From Cyanobium sp. Cruz-8D1 (lineage in GTDB: Bacteria; Cyanobacteriota; Cyanobacteriia; PCC-6307; Cyanobiaceae), in contig NZ_JAGQCD010000006.1 of the NCBI RefSeq assembly GCF_024345975.1, positions 1-64,000 on the forward strand: a stretch of DNA of 64,000 bases, read 5' to 3'. The first letter of the stretch is position 1. Each line of letters starts with the position of its first letter. The notes beneath the pieces are model-generated. The model did not search any database. It was not told the origin of the DNA and was given only the letters and a program-made list of their open reading frames with translations. Below, piece after piece: positions 47,013 to 56,409 of this stretch. A program made the position numbers and the translations under genes.

Positions 47013-48833
47013 ATGCAAGCGTTCCTCACGGTCGCCGCTACCCCAGATGGACTCATCACCCTGGCGGTGTTCGTCGGGGCCATGGTGTTGTTCGTCAGCG
47101 GTTGGCTCGCCCCCGAGGTGACCGGCCTGCTGGCGGCGGCCCTGCTGGTCAGCTTCCAGGTGCTCAAGCCGGATGAGGCGGTGCAGGGTTTCGGCAGCCC
47201 CGCCCTGATCACCCTGATGGGCCTGTTCGCCGTCTCCGCCGGCCTGTTCCGCAGTGGCGGCCTGGATCGGTTGCGGGCCCTGATCGGTTCCGATGCCGTG
47301 CGCAGCCCCAAGCGGATGATCGCCCTGATGGTGGGGGTGGTGGCCCCCATCTCCAGCTTCATCCCCAACACCCCGATCGTGGCCACCCTGCTGCCGGTGA
47401 TTGAGGGCTGGTGCCACCGGCGTGGCGTTTCTCCTTCCAAGGTGCTGCTGCCCCTGTCGTTCGCCACCGTGCTGGGCGGCACCATCTCCCTGCTCGGCAC
47501 CTCCACCAACCTGCTGGCCAGCGATGTGAGCCGCCAGCTGGGCTTCGGCTCCCTGGAGCTGTTCAGCTTCACGGCCATCGGCATCCCCGTGTGGCTGCTG
47601 GGGGGGCTGTACATGCTGATCGTCTCTGATCGGCTGCTGCCCGACCGCGGCCAGGGGGATGGGGACCTGCTGGGCGGCCTTTCCCGCGACGGCTACCTCA
47701 CCGACGTGCTGATCCCGGAGCAGTCCGAGTTGATCGGCCAGTCGCTGCACAACAGCCGCCTGCAGCGGCGCTTCGACGTGGACGTGCTGGAGCTCCACCG
47801 CGGCCAGGACAGCTTCAGCGCCCCCCTGGCCGACCTGCCCCTGCAGGCCGGCGACCGGCTGCTGCTGCGCTGCAACCGCGACAACCTGCTGCGTCTCCAG
47901 CAGGAGCACACCGTCACCCTCGCCCCGATCGGTGATCAGGAAGAGGACCTGCGCGAGCTGGCCGGCGAGACCACCTCCCCCCAGCGGGTGGTGGAGGTGC
48001 TGCTGCCCAACGGTTCCACCCTGGCCGGGGCGAGCGTGCGGGACATGCGCTTTCGCCAGCGCTACAACGCCACCCTGCTGGCGGTGCGGCGGGGGAACCA
48101 GGTGCTGCGCGAGCTGCTGGGCCGGGTGGTGCTGCAGGCCGGCGACGTGCTGCTGCTGCAGGCGCCGGTGGATGCCATCCGCGGCCTGCAGGCCAACAAC
48201 GACCTGGTGCTGCTCGATGAGCTGGAGAAGGACCTGCCCACCACCGATCGCAAGCTTGTCGCGATGGGGATCACGGCGCTGATGATCCTGCTGCCGATGC
48301 TCAAGATCCTGCCGTTGATGGCCTCGGTGCTGCTGGCGATGGTGGCGATGGTGGCCACGGGCTGCCTGCGCTCCGGGGAGCTGCTGCGCTCCGTTCGCTG
48401 GGATGTGATCCTGCTGCTGGGCTCCCTTTCCTGCTTCAGTGTGGCGATGCAGAAGACCGGCCTGGCGGAGGCCCTGGCCACCGACCTGCTCCAGTCCCTC
48501 CAGGGCTGGCCCGCCTATGGGGTGTTGCTGGTGGTGTTCGTGCTGGGTCAGCTGTTCACCGAGGCGCTCAGCAACGGCACCACCGTGGTGCTGCTGATCC
48601 CGATCGCCACCGAACTGGCCAAGGGGCTGGCGCTGCCACCGATGGCCTTCATCTTCGCCATCACCTTCGCCGCCAGCCAGAGCTTCCTTACCCCGATCGG
48701 CTACCAGACCAACCTGATGGTGTTCGGCCCGGGCCGCTATCGCTTCCTTGACATGGCCCGCTACGGCGCCCCCCTGTCCATCGGTCTGGCCCTGGTGGTG
48801 CCGTGGCTGATCTGCCGCCACTTCGGCCTGTAG
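47013..48833 (+). CDS. SLC13 family permease with two RCK_C domains
   Basis: A 606-residue transporter of the DASS/SLC13 type. The first half of the membrane domain (1-210) has SSFIPNTPIVATLLPVIEGW and LGGTISLLGTSTNLL (the SNT-type hairpin). Two RCK_C (TrkA_C) domains follow (about 230-300 and 326-392), and then the second half with ALSNGTTVVLLIPIATELA and SQSFLTPIGYQTNLMVFG. Relatives move sulfate, dicarboxylates or citrate with sodium. The RCK_C domains are regulatory ligand-binding modules. The start MQAFLTVAATP follows the KimA-like stop closely. Confidence 0.9.
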   Translation: MQAFLTVAATPDGLITLAVFVGAMVLFVSGWLAPEVTGLLAAALLVSFQVLKPDEAVQGFGSPALITLMGLFAVSAGLFRSGGLDRLRALIGSDAVRSPKRMIALMVGVVAPISSFIPNTPIVATLLPVIEGWCHRRGVSPSKVLLPLSFATVLGGTISLLGTSTNLLASDVSRQLGFGSLELFSFTAIGIPVWLLGGLYMLIVSDRLLPDRGQGDGDLLGGLSRDGYLTDVLIPEQSELIGQSLHNSRLQRRFDVDVLELHRGQDSFSAPLADLPLQAGDRLLLRCNRDNLLRLQQEHTVTLAPIGDQEEDLRELAGETTSPQRVVEVLLPNGSTLAGASVRDMRFRQRYNATLLAVRRGNQVLRELLGRVVLQAGDVLLLQAPVDAIRGLQANNDLVLLDELEKDLPTTDRKLVAMGITALMILLPMLKILPLMASVLLAMVAMVATGCLRSGELLRSVRWDVILLLGSLSCFSVAMQKTGLAEALATDLLQSLQGWPAYGVLLVVFVLGQLFTEALSNGTTVVLLIPIATELAKGLALPPMAFIFAITFAASQSFLTPIGYQTNLMVFGPGRYRFLDMARYGAPLSIGLALVVPWLICRHFGL

Positions 48834-48853
48834 GCATCCGCGGCCCGATCGGC

Positions 48854-49519
48854 TCAGGCGGGGGGATCCTGGGCCTCCCGTTCCAGCTGGGCCTCCTCGA
48901 AGCGGGCCACCAGCTTCGGCACCACCAGCACGATCACCAGCAGCACCAGGGCGCCGAGGCCGAACTCGACCACGCCCTTCACCATCTGATCGAAGGGAAT
49001 CCAGCGGCCGCCGAGCCAGGCCAGGCCCACCATCGTCGAGGCCCAGAGCACGGCCCCCAGCATGTTGAACAGCAGGAAGCGGCGGTAGGGCATCCGCACC
49101 GCGCCGGCGATGGGGCCGGCCAGCACCCGCAGCACCGCCACGAACCGGCCCAGCAGCACCGACTTGCCGGCATGGCGCAGGAACCGTTCCCGCAGGACCT
49201 CCATCTGCTCCGGACTGCGGCCCAGCAGCCGTCCGGCCCGCAGCAACAGCCCCCAGCCGGCCCGGCGCCCCACCCAGTAGCCGAGGTTGTCCCCCAGGAT
49301 CGCCCCGCCGGCCGCCGCCCCCATCACCCCGAGCACCTGCAACTGGCCGCTGCCGGCCGCATAGCCCGCCAGCAGGGTGACCGTCTCGCCGGGCAGGGGC
49401 ACGCCGGCGTTCTCCAGCAGCATGGCGCCGAAGACCACCCTGTAGCCCCAGTCGTGGAGGAGGGATTCCAGGGTGGTGAGGCTGATGGTCCCGTCGAACA
49501 CGGCCAGGGGCCAGGTCAT
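48854..49519 (-). CDS. DedA (VTT domain) family membrane protein
   Basis: A 221-residue membrane protein with the DedA signature: LLENAGVPLPGETVTLLAGYAAG, then GAILGDNLGYWVGRRAGW, and the conserved FVAVLRVLAGPIAGAVRMPYRRF with the Arg and Gly residues essential in E. coli members. DedA proteins are thought to be lipid flippases or scramblases for undecaprenyl-phosphate or phospholipids. It lies 24 bases after the deacetylase gene on the same strand, so it may be co-transcribed with the deacetylase and formyltransferase. Confidence 0.92.
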   Translation of the reverse strand: MTWPLAVFDGTISLTTLESLLHDWGYRVVFGAMLLENAGVPLPGETVTLLAGYAAGSGQLQVLGVMGAAAGGAILGDNLGYWVGRRAGWGLLLRAGRLLGRSPEQMEVLRERFLRHAGKSVLLGRFVAVLRVLAGPIAGAVRMPYRRFLLFNMLGAVLWASTMVGLAWLGGRWIPFDQMVKGVVEFGLGALVLLVIVLVVPKLVARFEEAQLEREAQDPPA

Positions 49520-49543
49520 CGCAACACGGAAGGAATCCAGACC

Positions 49544-50551
49544 CTATCTCCCCGGCCAGGCCAGTGTTCCGGTGCAGAGCCAGCGGCGGCGGCGCAGCGG
49601 ATTGGGGTGGGGCCCGGGCCAGGTGAAGCGGGGCAGGGCCAGGGCCGGGGTGGCGGTGGTGACCAGGGCGGCGTCGACGGTGGCCACCTGGAGGTAGTGG
49701 CGGCCGCAGATCTGGGCATCGCCGAGCAGATGGCTGTTGAAGGGATAGGAGAACGCCTGGGGCGCCTCCCCCAGCACCCGGCCGAGCACGGCGCTGGAGC
49801 GGACCAGTTCCTGCTCGAACTCCGCCGCGCTGATGTTGCAGCGGGGGACGTGGTGGTGGCCGTGGCTGCCCAGCTCGTGGCCGGCGTCCCGGGCCCGGCG
49901 CAGGTGGGCCTCTCTGGGGTAGAGGCGATCGGCCGCCGCCGCCAGCTCGCCGGCCGTGCCCCAGCGTTCCGCCAGCTCCGCCAGCAGCTCCCGCACCCTG
50001 GCGACGGGGGTGGCATCCCGCAGCCGGGCGATCAGGGCCGCACCCGCCAGATCGGCCGGCAGAGCCAGGCGCTGCTGGGCCAGCTCCGCCAGCCGGGGCG
50101 CCAGGGCGGGGTGGGCCCCATACCAGTAGAGGGCATGCTCCCAGACCAGCCCCCCGCCGGCGAGCATTCCGGACGACTGGAAGAACACGGCGGGGACGCC
50201 CAGCCCTTCGAGTACCTCCAGCCCCTCCTCGTAGTTGCAGCGCAGGCCGTCATCGAAGCTGACGATCACCGCGAACTCGTTGGCTGACGGGTACCGTCCC
50301 GCCCGCAGATCGGCGTAGGTGAGGAAGCGGGCGCCGCGGCGCTGCAAATAGCCCAGCTCCGCGGCCAGCTCGCCGGGGGGGATCGGCGGGACCCCGAAGC
50401 GGTCGAGGAAGGGCACCCGGCCCGGCTCGTCCACCCGGTGATAGAGCAAACACAGCACGTTCCCCCGCAGGCGCCGGCGCCAGAGGCGATCCAGCGGCGG
50501 CAGAAACAGCAGGTCCGCCGCCCGGTTGGTGACGCGCCCCAGGCGGCTCAT
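49544..50551 (-). CDS. polysaccharide deacetylase (NodB-domain, CE4) family protein
   Basis: A 335-residue protein. The NodB motifs are VIVSFDDGLRCNYEEGLEVL (catalytic Asp and zinc Asp), HELGSHGHHHV with the HxxxH zinc pair, and AFSYPFNSHLLGD (motif 3 position). The catalytic zinc triad appears complete, so it should remove acetyl groups from N-acetylated sugars. A long insertion (about 175-260) follows motif 1, as in envelope-glycan members. No clear signal peptide, so a cytosolic precursor substrate is possible. The start overlaps the formyltransferase stop by four bases. Confidence 0.85.
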   Translation of the reverse strand: MSRLGRVTNRAADLLFLPPLDRLWRRRLRGNVLCLLYHRVDEPGRVPFLDRFGVPPIPPGELAAELGYLQRRGARFLTYADLRAGRYPSANEFAVIVSFDDGLRCNYEEGLEVLEGLGVPAVFFQSSGMLAGGGLVWEHALYWYGAHPALAPRLAELAQQRLALPADLAGAALIARLRDATPVARVRELLAELAERWGTAGELAAAADRLYPREAHLRRARDAGHELGSHGHHHVPRCNISAAEFEQELVRSSAVLGRVLGEAPQAFSYPFNSHLLGDAQICGRHYLQVATVDAALVTTATPALALPRFTWPGPHPNPLRRRRWLCTGTLAWPGR

Positions 50552-51420
50552 GGCTGCTCCCCCCGCACCACCCGCACGGCCCCATCGCGGCGCCCCTGGT
50601 CGGCCAGGTAGGTGCGCACCAGCCCCCTGGCGATGCGGCGGTTGGCCAGCAGCCGCTGCCAGGGCTCGTAGCTGTAGCCGGTGCGCCGCAGGAACAGCTT
50701 GCCCTTCTCCCACTGGGGCACCCGCGGGGCGGTGCCGGCCTCGAGCCGGCGGGCCGCCTCGATCAGCAGCTCGATGCCCACCTGGAAGCTGCGCACCTCG
50801 ATGGTCTCGACGTCGTCGTCTGGTTCCATCGGCACCCTGGCCGACAGGATGATGTCGCCGCTGTCGATGCCGGGGTCGATGTGGTGCACCGTCACCCCCA
50901 CCAGCTCCGGGTGACCCTCCAGGAGCATGTAAAGGTTGCAGTTGGCCCCCCGCGAATAGGGCGACAGCCCGGTGTGCAGGTTGATGAGGCCGTGGCGGAT
51001 CGAGGGGATCAGCTCCAGCACCGGCGCCCGCAGCAGCTGGGTGCCGTTGACCAGGACGATGTCGGCGGAGAGCTGGCGCAGGAAGTCGGCGGTGCGCTGC
51101 TCGTTGATGGCCGACGTGACCAGCACCGGCACCTCGGCCGGCAGCTCCGGCGGGGCGCCGTTGTGGTGGAACAGCTGCCGCTGCAGGGCCGCGCCGCGGC
51201 GGTCGTGGGGCCGCAGCAGCACGCGGGCGATCAGCTGGCGCAGCAACCGCAGGGGCCGGCGGTATCTCGCCAGCCGGGTCGTCCAGCTGCGGCTGTCGGG
51301 CGGAGATACCTGCAAGACCACCCCCACCAGGGTGAACGCCTCGGCCACCCGCCGCACCAGGTGGCGCTGGTAGAGACCGTCGCAGCAGAGCACGGCCACC
51401 CGCAGGGAGCTCACGACCAT
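50548..51420 (-). CDS. formyltransferase-family protein (sugar N-formyltransferase-like)
   Basis: A 290-residue enzyme with the formyltransferase catalytic blocks: [11 protein letters not shown], then [19 protein letters not shown] and [18 protein letters not shown]147, H149 and D186 line up with the catalytic Asn-His-Asp of methionyl-tRNA formyltransferase, so the 10-formyl-tetrahydrofolate chemistry should be intact. It lacks the tRNA-binding C-terminal domain and has a charged helical tail instead. Together with the deacetylase that overlaps it, a sugar amine is the likely acceptor; this is inference. Confidence 0.82.
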   Translation of the reverse strand: MVVSSLRVAVLCCDGLYQRHLVRRVAEAFTLVGVVLQVSPPDSRSWTTRLARYRRPLRLLRQLIARVLLRPHDRRGAALQRQLFHHNGAPPELPAEVPVLVTSAINEQRTADFLRQLSADIVLVNGTQLLRAPVLELIPSIRHGLINLHTGLSPYSRGANCNLYMLLEGHPELVGVTVHHIDPGIDSGDIILSARVPMEPDDDVETIEVRSFQVGIELLIEAARRLEAGTAPRVPQWEKGKLFLRRTGYSYEPWQRLLANRRIARGLVRTYLADQGRRDGAVRVVRGEQP

Positions 51421-51505
51421 GGCGTCGCCGGGCGCAGCATCATCTGCGGATGGTACGGACGGTGCGGCCGGAAGGCGGCACAGTGGGACCGATCCAGAGC
51501 CGCCC

Positions 51506-52000
51506 ATGGCCGTCCGAGACGTGCTGACCATCGGAGATCCCCGCCTGCGCCAGGTGAGTGCACCGGTGCAGCGATTCGATGACCCCGCCCTGCCGGTCCT
51601 GCTGCAGGACCTGCGCGACACCATGGCCGCCACGAACGGCGCCGGCCTGGCGGCCCCCCAGATCGGTGTACCGCTGCGGGTGGTGATCTTCGGCCTCAGC
51701 CACAACCCCCGCTACCCGGAGGCGCCCCCCATCCCGGAGACGCTGCTGATCAATCCGGTGCTCACGCCCCTCGGCGACGAAACGGACGATGGCGCCTGGG
51801 AGGGCTGCCTGAGCGTGCCGGGCTGGCGGGCCCTGGTGCCCCGCTGGCGCCTTCTGCGTTACCGGGCCTTCGATCCTGCGGGCCATCCCTTCGAGCGGCA
51901 GGTGGAGGGCTTCCATGCCCGGGTGGTGCAGCACGAATGCGACCACCTCGATGGGGTGCTGTTTCCGGATCGGATGCCGGCGGGGCTGCCCCATGGCTGA
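51506..52000 (+). CDS. def: peptide deformylase
   Basis: Removes the formyl group from the N-terminal methionine of new proteins. The 164-residue protein has all three motifs: [10 protein letters not shown] (45-54), EGCLSVPG (99-106, metal ligand C101) and HECDHLDG (143-150, metal ligands H143, H147 and catalytic E144). The start [15 protein letters not shown] is standard; an in-frame upstream Met would add an unrelated, low-complexity stretch. It is divergent from the formyltransferase gene and overlaps the next gene by eight bases. Confidence 0.96.
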   Translation: MAVRDVLTIGDPRLRQVSAPVQRFDDPALPVLLQDLRDTMAATNGAGLAAPQIGVPLRVVIFGLSHNPRYPEAPPIPETLLINPVLTPLGDETDDGAWEGCLSVPGWRALVPRWRLLRYRAFDPAGHPFERQVEGFHARVVQHECDHLDGVLFPDRMPAGLPHG

Positions 52001-53567
52001 GCTCGTCAAGCCAACACCCCGCTGGTGGGTGCGCGGCGACCTGGACGGCTTCCTGGGCCTGGGGCTCGACAACCTGATCCAGATCCTGCTGATCGTCTCG
52101 CTCTGTCGCGGCGTGCTGGGGTATCCCGATGGCCTGATCTTCGGCACGATCCTGCCGGCCACCGGCATCAGCCTGGTGGTGGGCAATGGGGCCTACGCCG
52201 TTCAGGCCCACCGGCTGGGACGGCGCGAGGGCAGAGACGACCGCACCGCCCTTCCCTATGGCATCAACACGGTCAGCCTGTTCGCCTATGTCTTCCTGGT
52301 GATGCTGCCGGTGAAACTGGCCGCCACCGGCCAGGGCCTTGATCCCCAGGCGGCTTCGCTGCTCTCCTGGCGCGCCGGCCTGCTGGCCTGCCTCGGGTCG
52401 GGGCTGATCGAGGCGGGCGGTGCCTTCCTGGTGGCCCCCCTGCGGCATTGGCTGCCCCGGGCGGCCCTGCTCTCCACCCTGGCCGGCATCGCCCTGGGGT
52501 ACATCGGCCTCGGTTTCCTGTTGCGCACCTACGCCGTGCCGGTGGTGGGGCTGGCGGTGCTGGCGGTGATTCTGCTGGCCTACTTCGGCCAGGCCCGGCT
52601 GCCCCTGCCGGGGGGTGTGCTGGCGGTGCTGGTGGGCATCGTCCTGGCCGCGGCCACGGGCCTGCTGCGGCTGGACGGCCCCACCTGGCAAACCAACCTC
52701 GCCCAGGTGGGCCTGCACCTGCCCGTGCCCAGGCTCGGTGCCCTCTGGGAGGGTCGTGACGCCCTGATTCCCTGGCTGGGGGTGACGCTGCCGATGGGTC
52801 TGTTCAACCTGCTGGGGTCGCTGCAGAACCTGGAGAGTGCCGAGGCGGCCGGCGACGCCTACCCGGTGAAGAGTTCGCTGCTGATCAACGGCATCGGCAC
52901 GGTCGCCGCCGCCGGGCTGGGCTCCTGCTTCCCCACCACCATCTACATCGGCCACCCGGGCTGGAAGGGCATGGGGGCCCGCATCGGCTACTCCTGGCTC
53001 AACGGCCTGGTGATGGGCCTGGGCTGCCTGCTGGGGCTGTTCGGAGTGGTGGGCCAGCTGGTGCCGATCGAGGCCGGCATGGCGATCGTGCTCTACATCG
53101 CCCTGGTGATGGCGGCCCAGGCCTTCCAGGCCACGCCGCCGGCCCACGCCCCCGCCGTGGCCCTGGGGCTGCTGCCCGGCCTGGCCGGCTGGGGCTCCCT
53201 GATGCTGAAGGCGGGGCTGCGGGCCGGGGGCAGCGGCACCCCGGCCAACCCCTTCGGTCCCCAGCTGCTGCCGCCGCTGCAACAGGCGGACGTCTGGGCC
53301 GCCGGCGCCTTCGCCCTCGAGCAGGGCCAGATCCTGGCGGCCATGCTGCTGGCGGCGATGCTGGTGTATGTGATCGAGCAGCGCTATCGCGCCGCCGCCC
53401 TCTGCGCCCTGGTGGCGGCGGCCGCCTCCTGGCTGGGCCTCATCCACGCCTGGAGTTTCACCCTGGCCGACACCGTCCTGAACCCTGGCTGGGGCAGCGG
53501 CACCCCCTGGGCCCTGGGTTACCTGGCGATGGCGGTCGTGTTCCTGCTGGGTCGCCCCCAGCGCTGA
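51993..53567 (+). CDS. NCS2-family (nucleobase-like) permease
   Basis: A 524-residue membrane protein with about 14 helices. Blocks such as [61 protein letters not shown] and [21 protein letters not shown] resemble the NCS2 / AzgA-like fold, with the two half-helix segments that form the substrate site. The substrate is unknown; purines, uracil or a related compound are candidates. The start codon lies inside the end of def (eight-base overlap), so the two are translated from one message. pyrC follows 88 bases later. Confidence 0.8.
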   Translation: MAELVKPTPRWWVRGDLDGFLGLGLDNLIQILLIVSLCRGVLGYPDGLIFGTILPATGISLVVGNGAYAVQAHRLGRREGRDDRTALPYGINTVSLFAYVFLVMLPVKLAATGQGLDPQAASLLSWRAGLLACLGSGLIEAGGAFLVAPLRHWLPRAALLSTLAGIALGYIGLGFLLRTYAVPVVGLAVLAVILLAYFGQARLPLPGGVLAVLVGIVLAAATGLLRLDGPTWQTNLAQVGLHLPVPRLGALWEGRDALIPWLGVTLPMGLFNLLGSLQNLESAEAAGDAYPVKSSLLINGIGTVAAAGLGSCFPTTIYIGHPGWKGMGARIGYSWLNGLVMGLGCLLGLFGVVGQLVPIEAGMAIVLYIALVMAAQAFQATPPAHAPAVALGLLPGLAGWGSLMLKAGLRAGGSGTPANPFGPQLLPPLQQADVWAAGAFALEQGQILAAMLLAAMLVYVIEQRYRAAALCALVAAAASWLGLIHAWSFTLADTVLNPGWGSGTPWALGYLAMAVVFLLGRPQR

Positions 53568-53655
53568 GCAGGGCCGGTCGTGGGGTGATGCCTAGGGTTG
53601 AACGATTGCACCGCCGCGTCGTCCCAGTGAAAAGCCAGTGGACTCTTTTCGTGTG

Positions 53656-54741
53656 ATGGGCACGTCTGGCATCGATCCGATCGCGCCCCAGCGGCTGCGG
53701 CTGCGCCGTCCTGACGACTGGCATGTGCACCTGCGCGACGGGGCCATGCTCCAGATGGTGGCCCCGGCCACGGCCCGCAGCTTCGCTCGGGCGATCGTGA
53801 TGCCCAACCTCAGCCCGCCGATCACCACGGTGGCGGCGGCCGCGGCCTACGGCGCCCGGATCAGGGCGGCCCTGCCCGTCGGCAGTGATTTCACCCCCCT
53901 GCTCACCGCCTACCTCACCGACACGATCGATCCGGCGGAGATCGAGCGCGGCCACCGCGAGGGGGTCTTCACCGCCTGCAAGCTCTACCCGGCCCATGCC
54001 ACCACCAACGCCGCCGCCGGCGTCACTGACCTGGCTCGGATCGAGCCGGTGCTGGCCACGATGGAGCGGATCGGCATGCCCCTGCTGATCCACGGGGAGG
54101 TGACCGACGCGGAGATCGACATCTTCGACCGCGAAGCCGTGTTCATCGAGCGTCACCTGGCGCCGTTGCTGCAGCGGCACCAAGGCCTGAAGGTGGTGCT
54201 GGAGCACATCACCACCGCCGAGTCGGTCGCCTTCGTGCGTCAGGGGGGGGGCAACTTGGCCGCCACCATCACCCCCCACCACCTGCACATCAACCGCAAC
54301 GCGATGTTCCAGGGCGGGCTGCGGCCGGACTTCTACTGCCTGCCGGTGGCCAAGCGCGAACGGCACCGGCTGGCCCTGCGCCAGGCCGCCACCTCGGGGG
54401 AGCCCTGCTTCTTCCTGGGCACCGATTCGGCCCCCCATCCCCGCTCGGCCAAGGAAAGCGCCTGCGGCTGCGCCGGCATCTACAACGCCCCCTACGCCCT
54501 GGAGAGCTACGCGGCGGTGTTCGAGCAGGAGGGGGCCCTGGATCGCCTGGAGACCTTCGCCAGCCTGCATGGGCCCGCCTTCTACGGACTGCCCCTCAAC
54601 GAGGGAGCGATCACCCTGGTGCGGCAGGCCCACACAGTGCCGCCACGGCTGCATAAAAACGCCGCCGACGGCAGTGCCACCGATCTGGTGCCCTTCCATG
54701 CCGGCCAGGTGCTGCAGTGGCGGCTGGAGGCCGAGGGCTGA
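53656..54741 (+). CDS. pyrC: dihydroorotase (class II)
   Basis: Closes carbamoyl-aspartate to dihydroorotate in pyrimidine synthesis. The 361-residue protein is the E. coli PyrC-like class II type. The zinc ligands are in [12 protein letters not shown], the carbamylated lysine is in [13 protein letters not shown], further histidines are in [10 protein letters not shown] and [10 protein letters not shown], and [15 protein letters not shown] holds the catalytic Asp. The [14 protein letters not shown] is used; a GTG six codons upstream is also in frame. The transposed gene order with the NCS2 permease suits a nucleobase theme but may be chance. Confidence 0.94.
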   Translation: MGTSGIDPIAPQRLRLRRPDDWHVHLRDGAMLQMVAPATARSFARAIVMPNLSPPITTVAAAAAYGARIRAALPVGSDFTPLLTAYLTDTIDPAEIERGHREGVFTACKLYPAHATTNAAAGVTDLARIEPVLATMERIGMPLLIHGEVTDAEIDIFDREAVFIERHLAPLLQRHQGLKVVLEHITTAESVAFVRQGGGNLAATITPHHLHINRNAMFQGGLRPDFYCLPVAKRERHRLALRQAATSGEPCFFLGTDSAPHPRSAKESACGCAGIYNAPYALESYAAVFEQEGALDRLETFASLHGPAFYGLPLNEGAITLVRQAHTVPPRLHKNAADGSATDLVPFHAGQVLQWRLEAEG

Positions 54742-54751
54742 GGGCCAGCCC
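54735..54751. terminator. hairpin at the convergent ends of pyrC and the META protein gene
   Basis: GGGCTG - AGGGC - CAGCCC, a perfect six-base stem that spans the pyrC stop codon and lies just before the end of the convergent META-domain gene. There is no T run on either side, so termination is possible but not shown. Confidence 0.35.
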
Positions 54752-54768
54752 ATGGGCGCCGGGATGGA

Positions 54769-55752
54769 TCAGGGGCGCGGCACCAGCGGCGCCCCGTCCG
54801 CCAGGGAGGGATCGCCGCTCAGCACGGCGGTGCCCGCCGGTGGCCCGCCGGCCGCCGGTAGGCGCTCCTTGCTGCGGTAGCCCCGGCCGTCGAACGCCTC
54901 GCGCACCCAGGTGTCCGGGGCGCCACCCCCGGACTGCAGGCGCCAGAGATCACGCCAGCGGTTGCGGCCCGCCGCCGGGACGATGACCGGCAGCCAGCTG
55001 GTGGGGAAGCTGGTGATGAGGCGGTAGCCGGTGGCTTCCTGGCGGTACACCTGGAGCGTGCAGCCACCGGTGCCGCAGACGTAGGAACCCATCAGGTAGA
55101 TGAGCACGTCCTGACGGCCATCCCCATCGAGATCGGTACGGCCGTACAAGTAGCTGATCCGCCCCATGCCCCCGGCGGCGCTCCCCGGGGTGCGGCGCAG
55201 GTCGGGGAAGGCCGCCAGGATCGCCGCTTCCAGCGCCGGATCGGGCCGGTTGCTGTAGCTGGGCCCGGCGCCGGCGCGGGGTTCCCAGATGAGGATGCCG
55301 CCATCGGCCAGCAGACTCAGGTTCAGCCGGCCGTCCCGCAGCAGGTAGCCCCGCACGAAGGGAAGCTGGCGGGCCAGGGGTTCCCCCAGGCTGGGGGCCG
55401 GGCACAGGACTTTGGTGCTGGCCAGGGGTCCGAAGCGGAAGCCGCCGTTGCCGGGGTCGGCGCTGGGCTCCACCCGCCAGCTGCCCGTGGCGCGGTTGCA
55501 GTCGAGCTGCAGGACCGCCCGGGCATCGGCCTGGAGCGAGAGGGTGTAGCGGGACGCGTCCCGCGGGCGCCTCAGGCCCTGGGCGTCATCCATCGACTGG
55601 ATCCCCACCAGCTGCCAGCTGGTGCCCTGTAGCGGCGGCTTCTGGGGGGCTGCCTGCAGGGGCAGCGACGCCACCACCAGGAGCGAGGCCGCGGCGATGG
55701 CGCCCCCTGTCCAGGTGCCCCGGTGCCGGGCCGTGCTGGCTGCTATGGGCAT
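54769..55752 (-). CDS. exported META-domain protein
   Basis: A 327-residue protein with an N-terminal hydrophobic export segment (about 18-35, IAAASLLVVASLPLQA). Then comes a META (HslJ-like) domain (about 45-160): LQGTSWQLVGIQSMDD, LQLDCNRATGSW with the conserved N-x-x-x-G, and GPLASTKVLCP. The second half (about 175-260) has a Ca-loop-like RTDLDGDGRQDVLIYLMG and cysteines in YVCGTGGCTL. META domains are linked to heat tolerance or envelope functions; the role here is unknown. The tail is Pro/Gly rich. Confidence 0.8.
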   Translation of the reverse strand: MPIAASTARHRGTWTGGAIAAASLLVVASLPLQAAPQKPPLQGTSWQLVGIQSMDDAQGLRRPRDASRYTLSLQADARAVLQLDCNRATGSWRVEPSADPGNGGFRFGPLASTKVLCPAPSLGEPLARQLPFVRGYLLRDGRLNLSLLADGGILIWEPRAGAGPSYSNRPDPALEAAILAAFPDLRRTPGSAAGGMGRISYLYGRTDLDGDGRQDVLIYLMGSYVCGTGGCTLQVYRQEATGYRLITSFPTSWLPVIVPAAGRNRWRDLWRLQSGGGAPDTWVREAFDGRGYRSKERLPAAGGPPAGTAVLSGDPSLADGAPLVPRP

Positions 55753-55842
55753 CGGGCGACTCCTGCGGGCTCTCCACAATCGGACAACAACGCCCCAGAG
55801 GCGGCAGAAGACTGACCATGGTCGTGCCGCCCTGTCGCTGCC

Positions 55843-56259
55843 ATGGGCATCCTGCGCGCCGCCGCCACCTATTTCGCCCTGGTCTTCGGCACCGGCTTCG
55901 TTCTGGGGGCGGTGCGGGTGCCGCTGCTGGTGCCGCGGCTGGGGGAGCGCCTGGCCGAACTGTTGGAGATGCCGTGGATGGCCCTGGCGATGGTGCTGGC
56001 CGCCCGGCTTGTGGTGCGGCGGCAGCTGGCCGGCCGTGGCCCCCTCCCCCGGGTGGCCGCCGGAGCCCTCGCCCTGGCGTTCATGGTGGCGGCGGAGCTG
56101 GCGGTGGGGCTGTTGCTGCAGCAGCGCTCGTTGCAGGACATCCTCATCAACCGCGACCCGGTCTCCGGCGTCGTCTACCTGGCCCTACTGCTCCTCTACG
56201 CGCTGCTGCCGCTGCTGCTGCTGCTGGGCCAGGGCTCCACCACCACGGCGGTGCCGTAG
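55843..56259 (+). CDS. four-helix membrane protein, hypothetical
   Basis: A 138-residue hydrophobic protein with four predicted membrane helices: FALVFGTGFVLGAVRVPLL, WMALAMVLAARLVV, GALALAFMVAAELAVGLLLQ and VVYLALLLLYALLPLLLLLG. It ends shortly after the last helix. A conserved-looking G-x-R-V-P-L-L-V-P-R-L-G follows helix 1. I do not recognise the family. Its final 64 bases overlap the antisense YbjQ relic. The promoter is probably in the 90 bases shared with the META gene. Confidence 0.7.
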   Translation: MGILRAAATYFALVFGTGFVLGAVRVPLLVPRLGERLAELLEMPWMALAMVLAARLVVRRQLAGRGPLPRVAAGALALAFMVAAELAVGLLLQQRSLQDILINRDPVSGVVYLALLLLYALLPLLLLLGQGSTTTAVP

Positions 56260-56399
56260 CAGAGCACTTCGGTGGCGGCGGCGGTGCCGCCCTGCACCTC
56301 GGAGCCGTCGTAGCGGGTGCCGACGATGGCGTTGGCCCCCAAGGCCCGGTCGGCGGTCGGGGGTCGCCCCATCCTGCTGGGAGCGGCTCCGTGCTTCAA
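56196..56399 (-). pseudogene. C-terminal relic of a YbjQ/UPF0145 family protein
   Basis: The minus-strand translation ALGANAIVGTRYDGSEVQGG, then TEVLCYGTAVVVEP, matches the second half of UPF0145 (YbjQ, DUF74) proteins, where A-x-G-A-D/N-A-V/I-V-G-V-R and A-Y-G-T-A-V-V-V are the signature. The first half, normally about 60 residues, is missing; upstream residues MKHGAAPSRMGRPPTAD do not match. It overlaps the end of the four-helix protein gene. Either a broken gene, or less likely a very short functional form. Confidence 0.7.
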
Positions 56400-56409
56400 G
56401 CGGCGGGCT

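Noticed and set aside
50548-52000. Functional pairing of the formyltransferase with peptide deformylase
   Set aside because: def is on the other strand and is a housekeeping gene; the formyltransferase lacks the tRNA-binding domain of Fmt, so a shared role in initiator methionine processing is unlikely.
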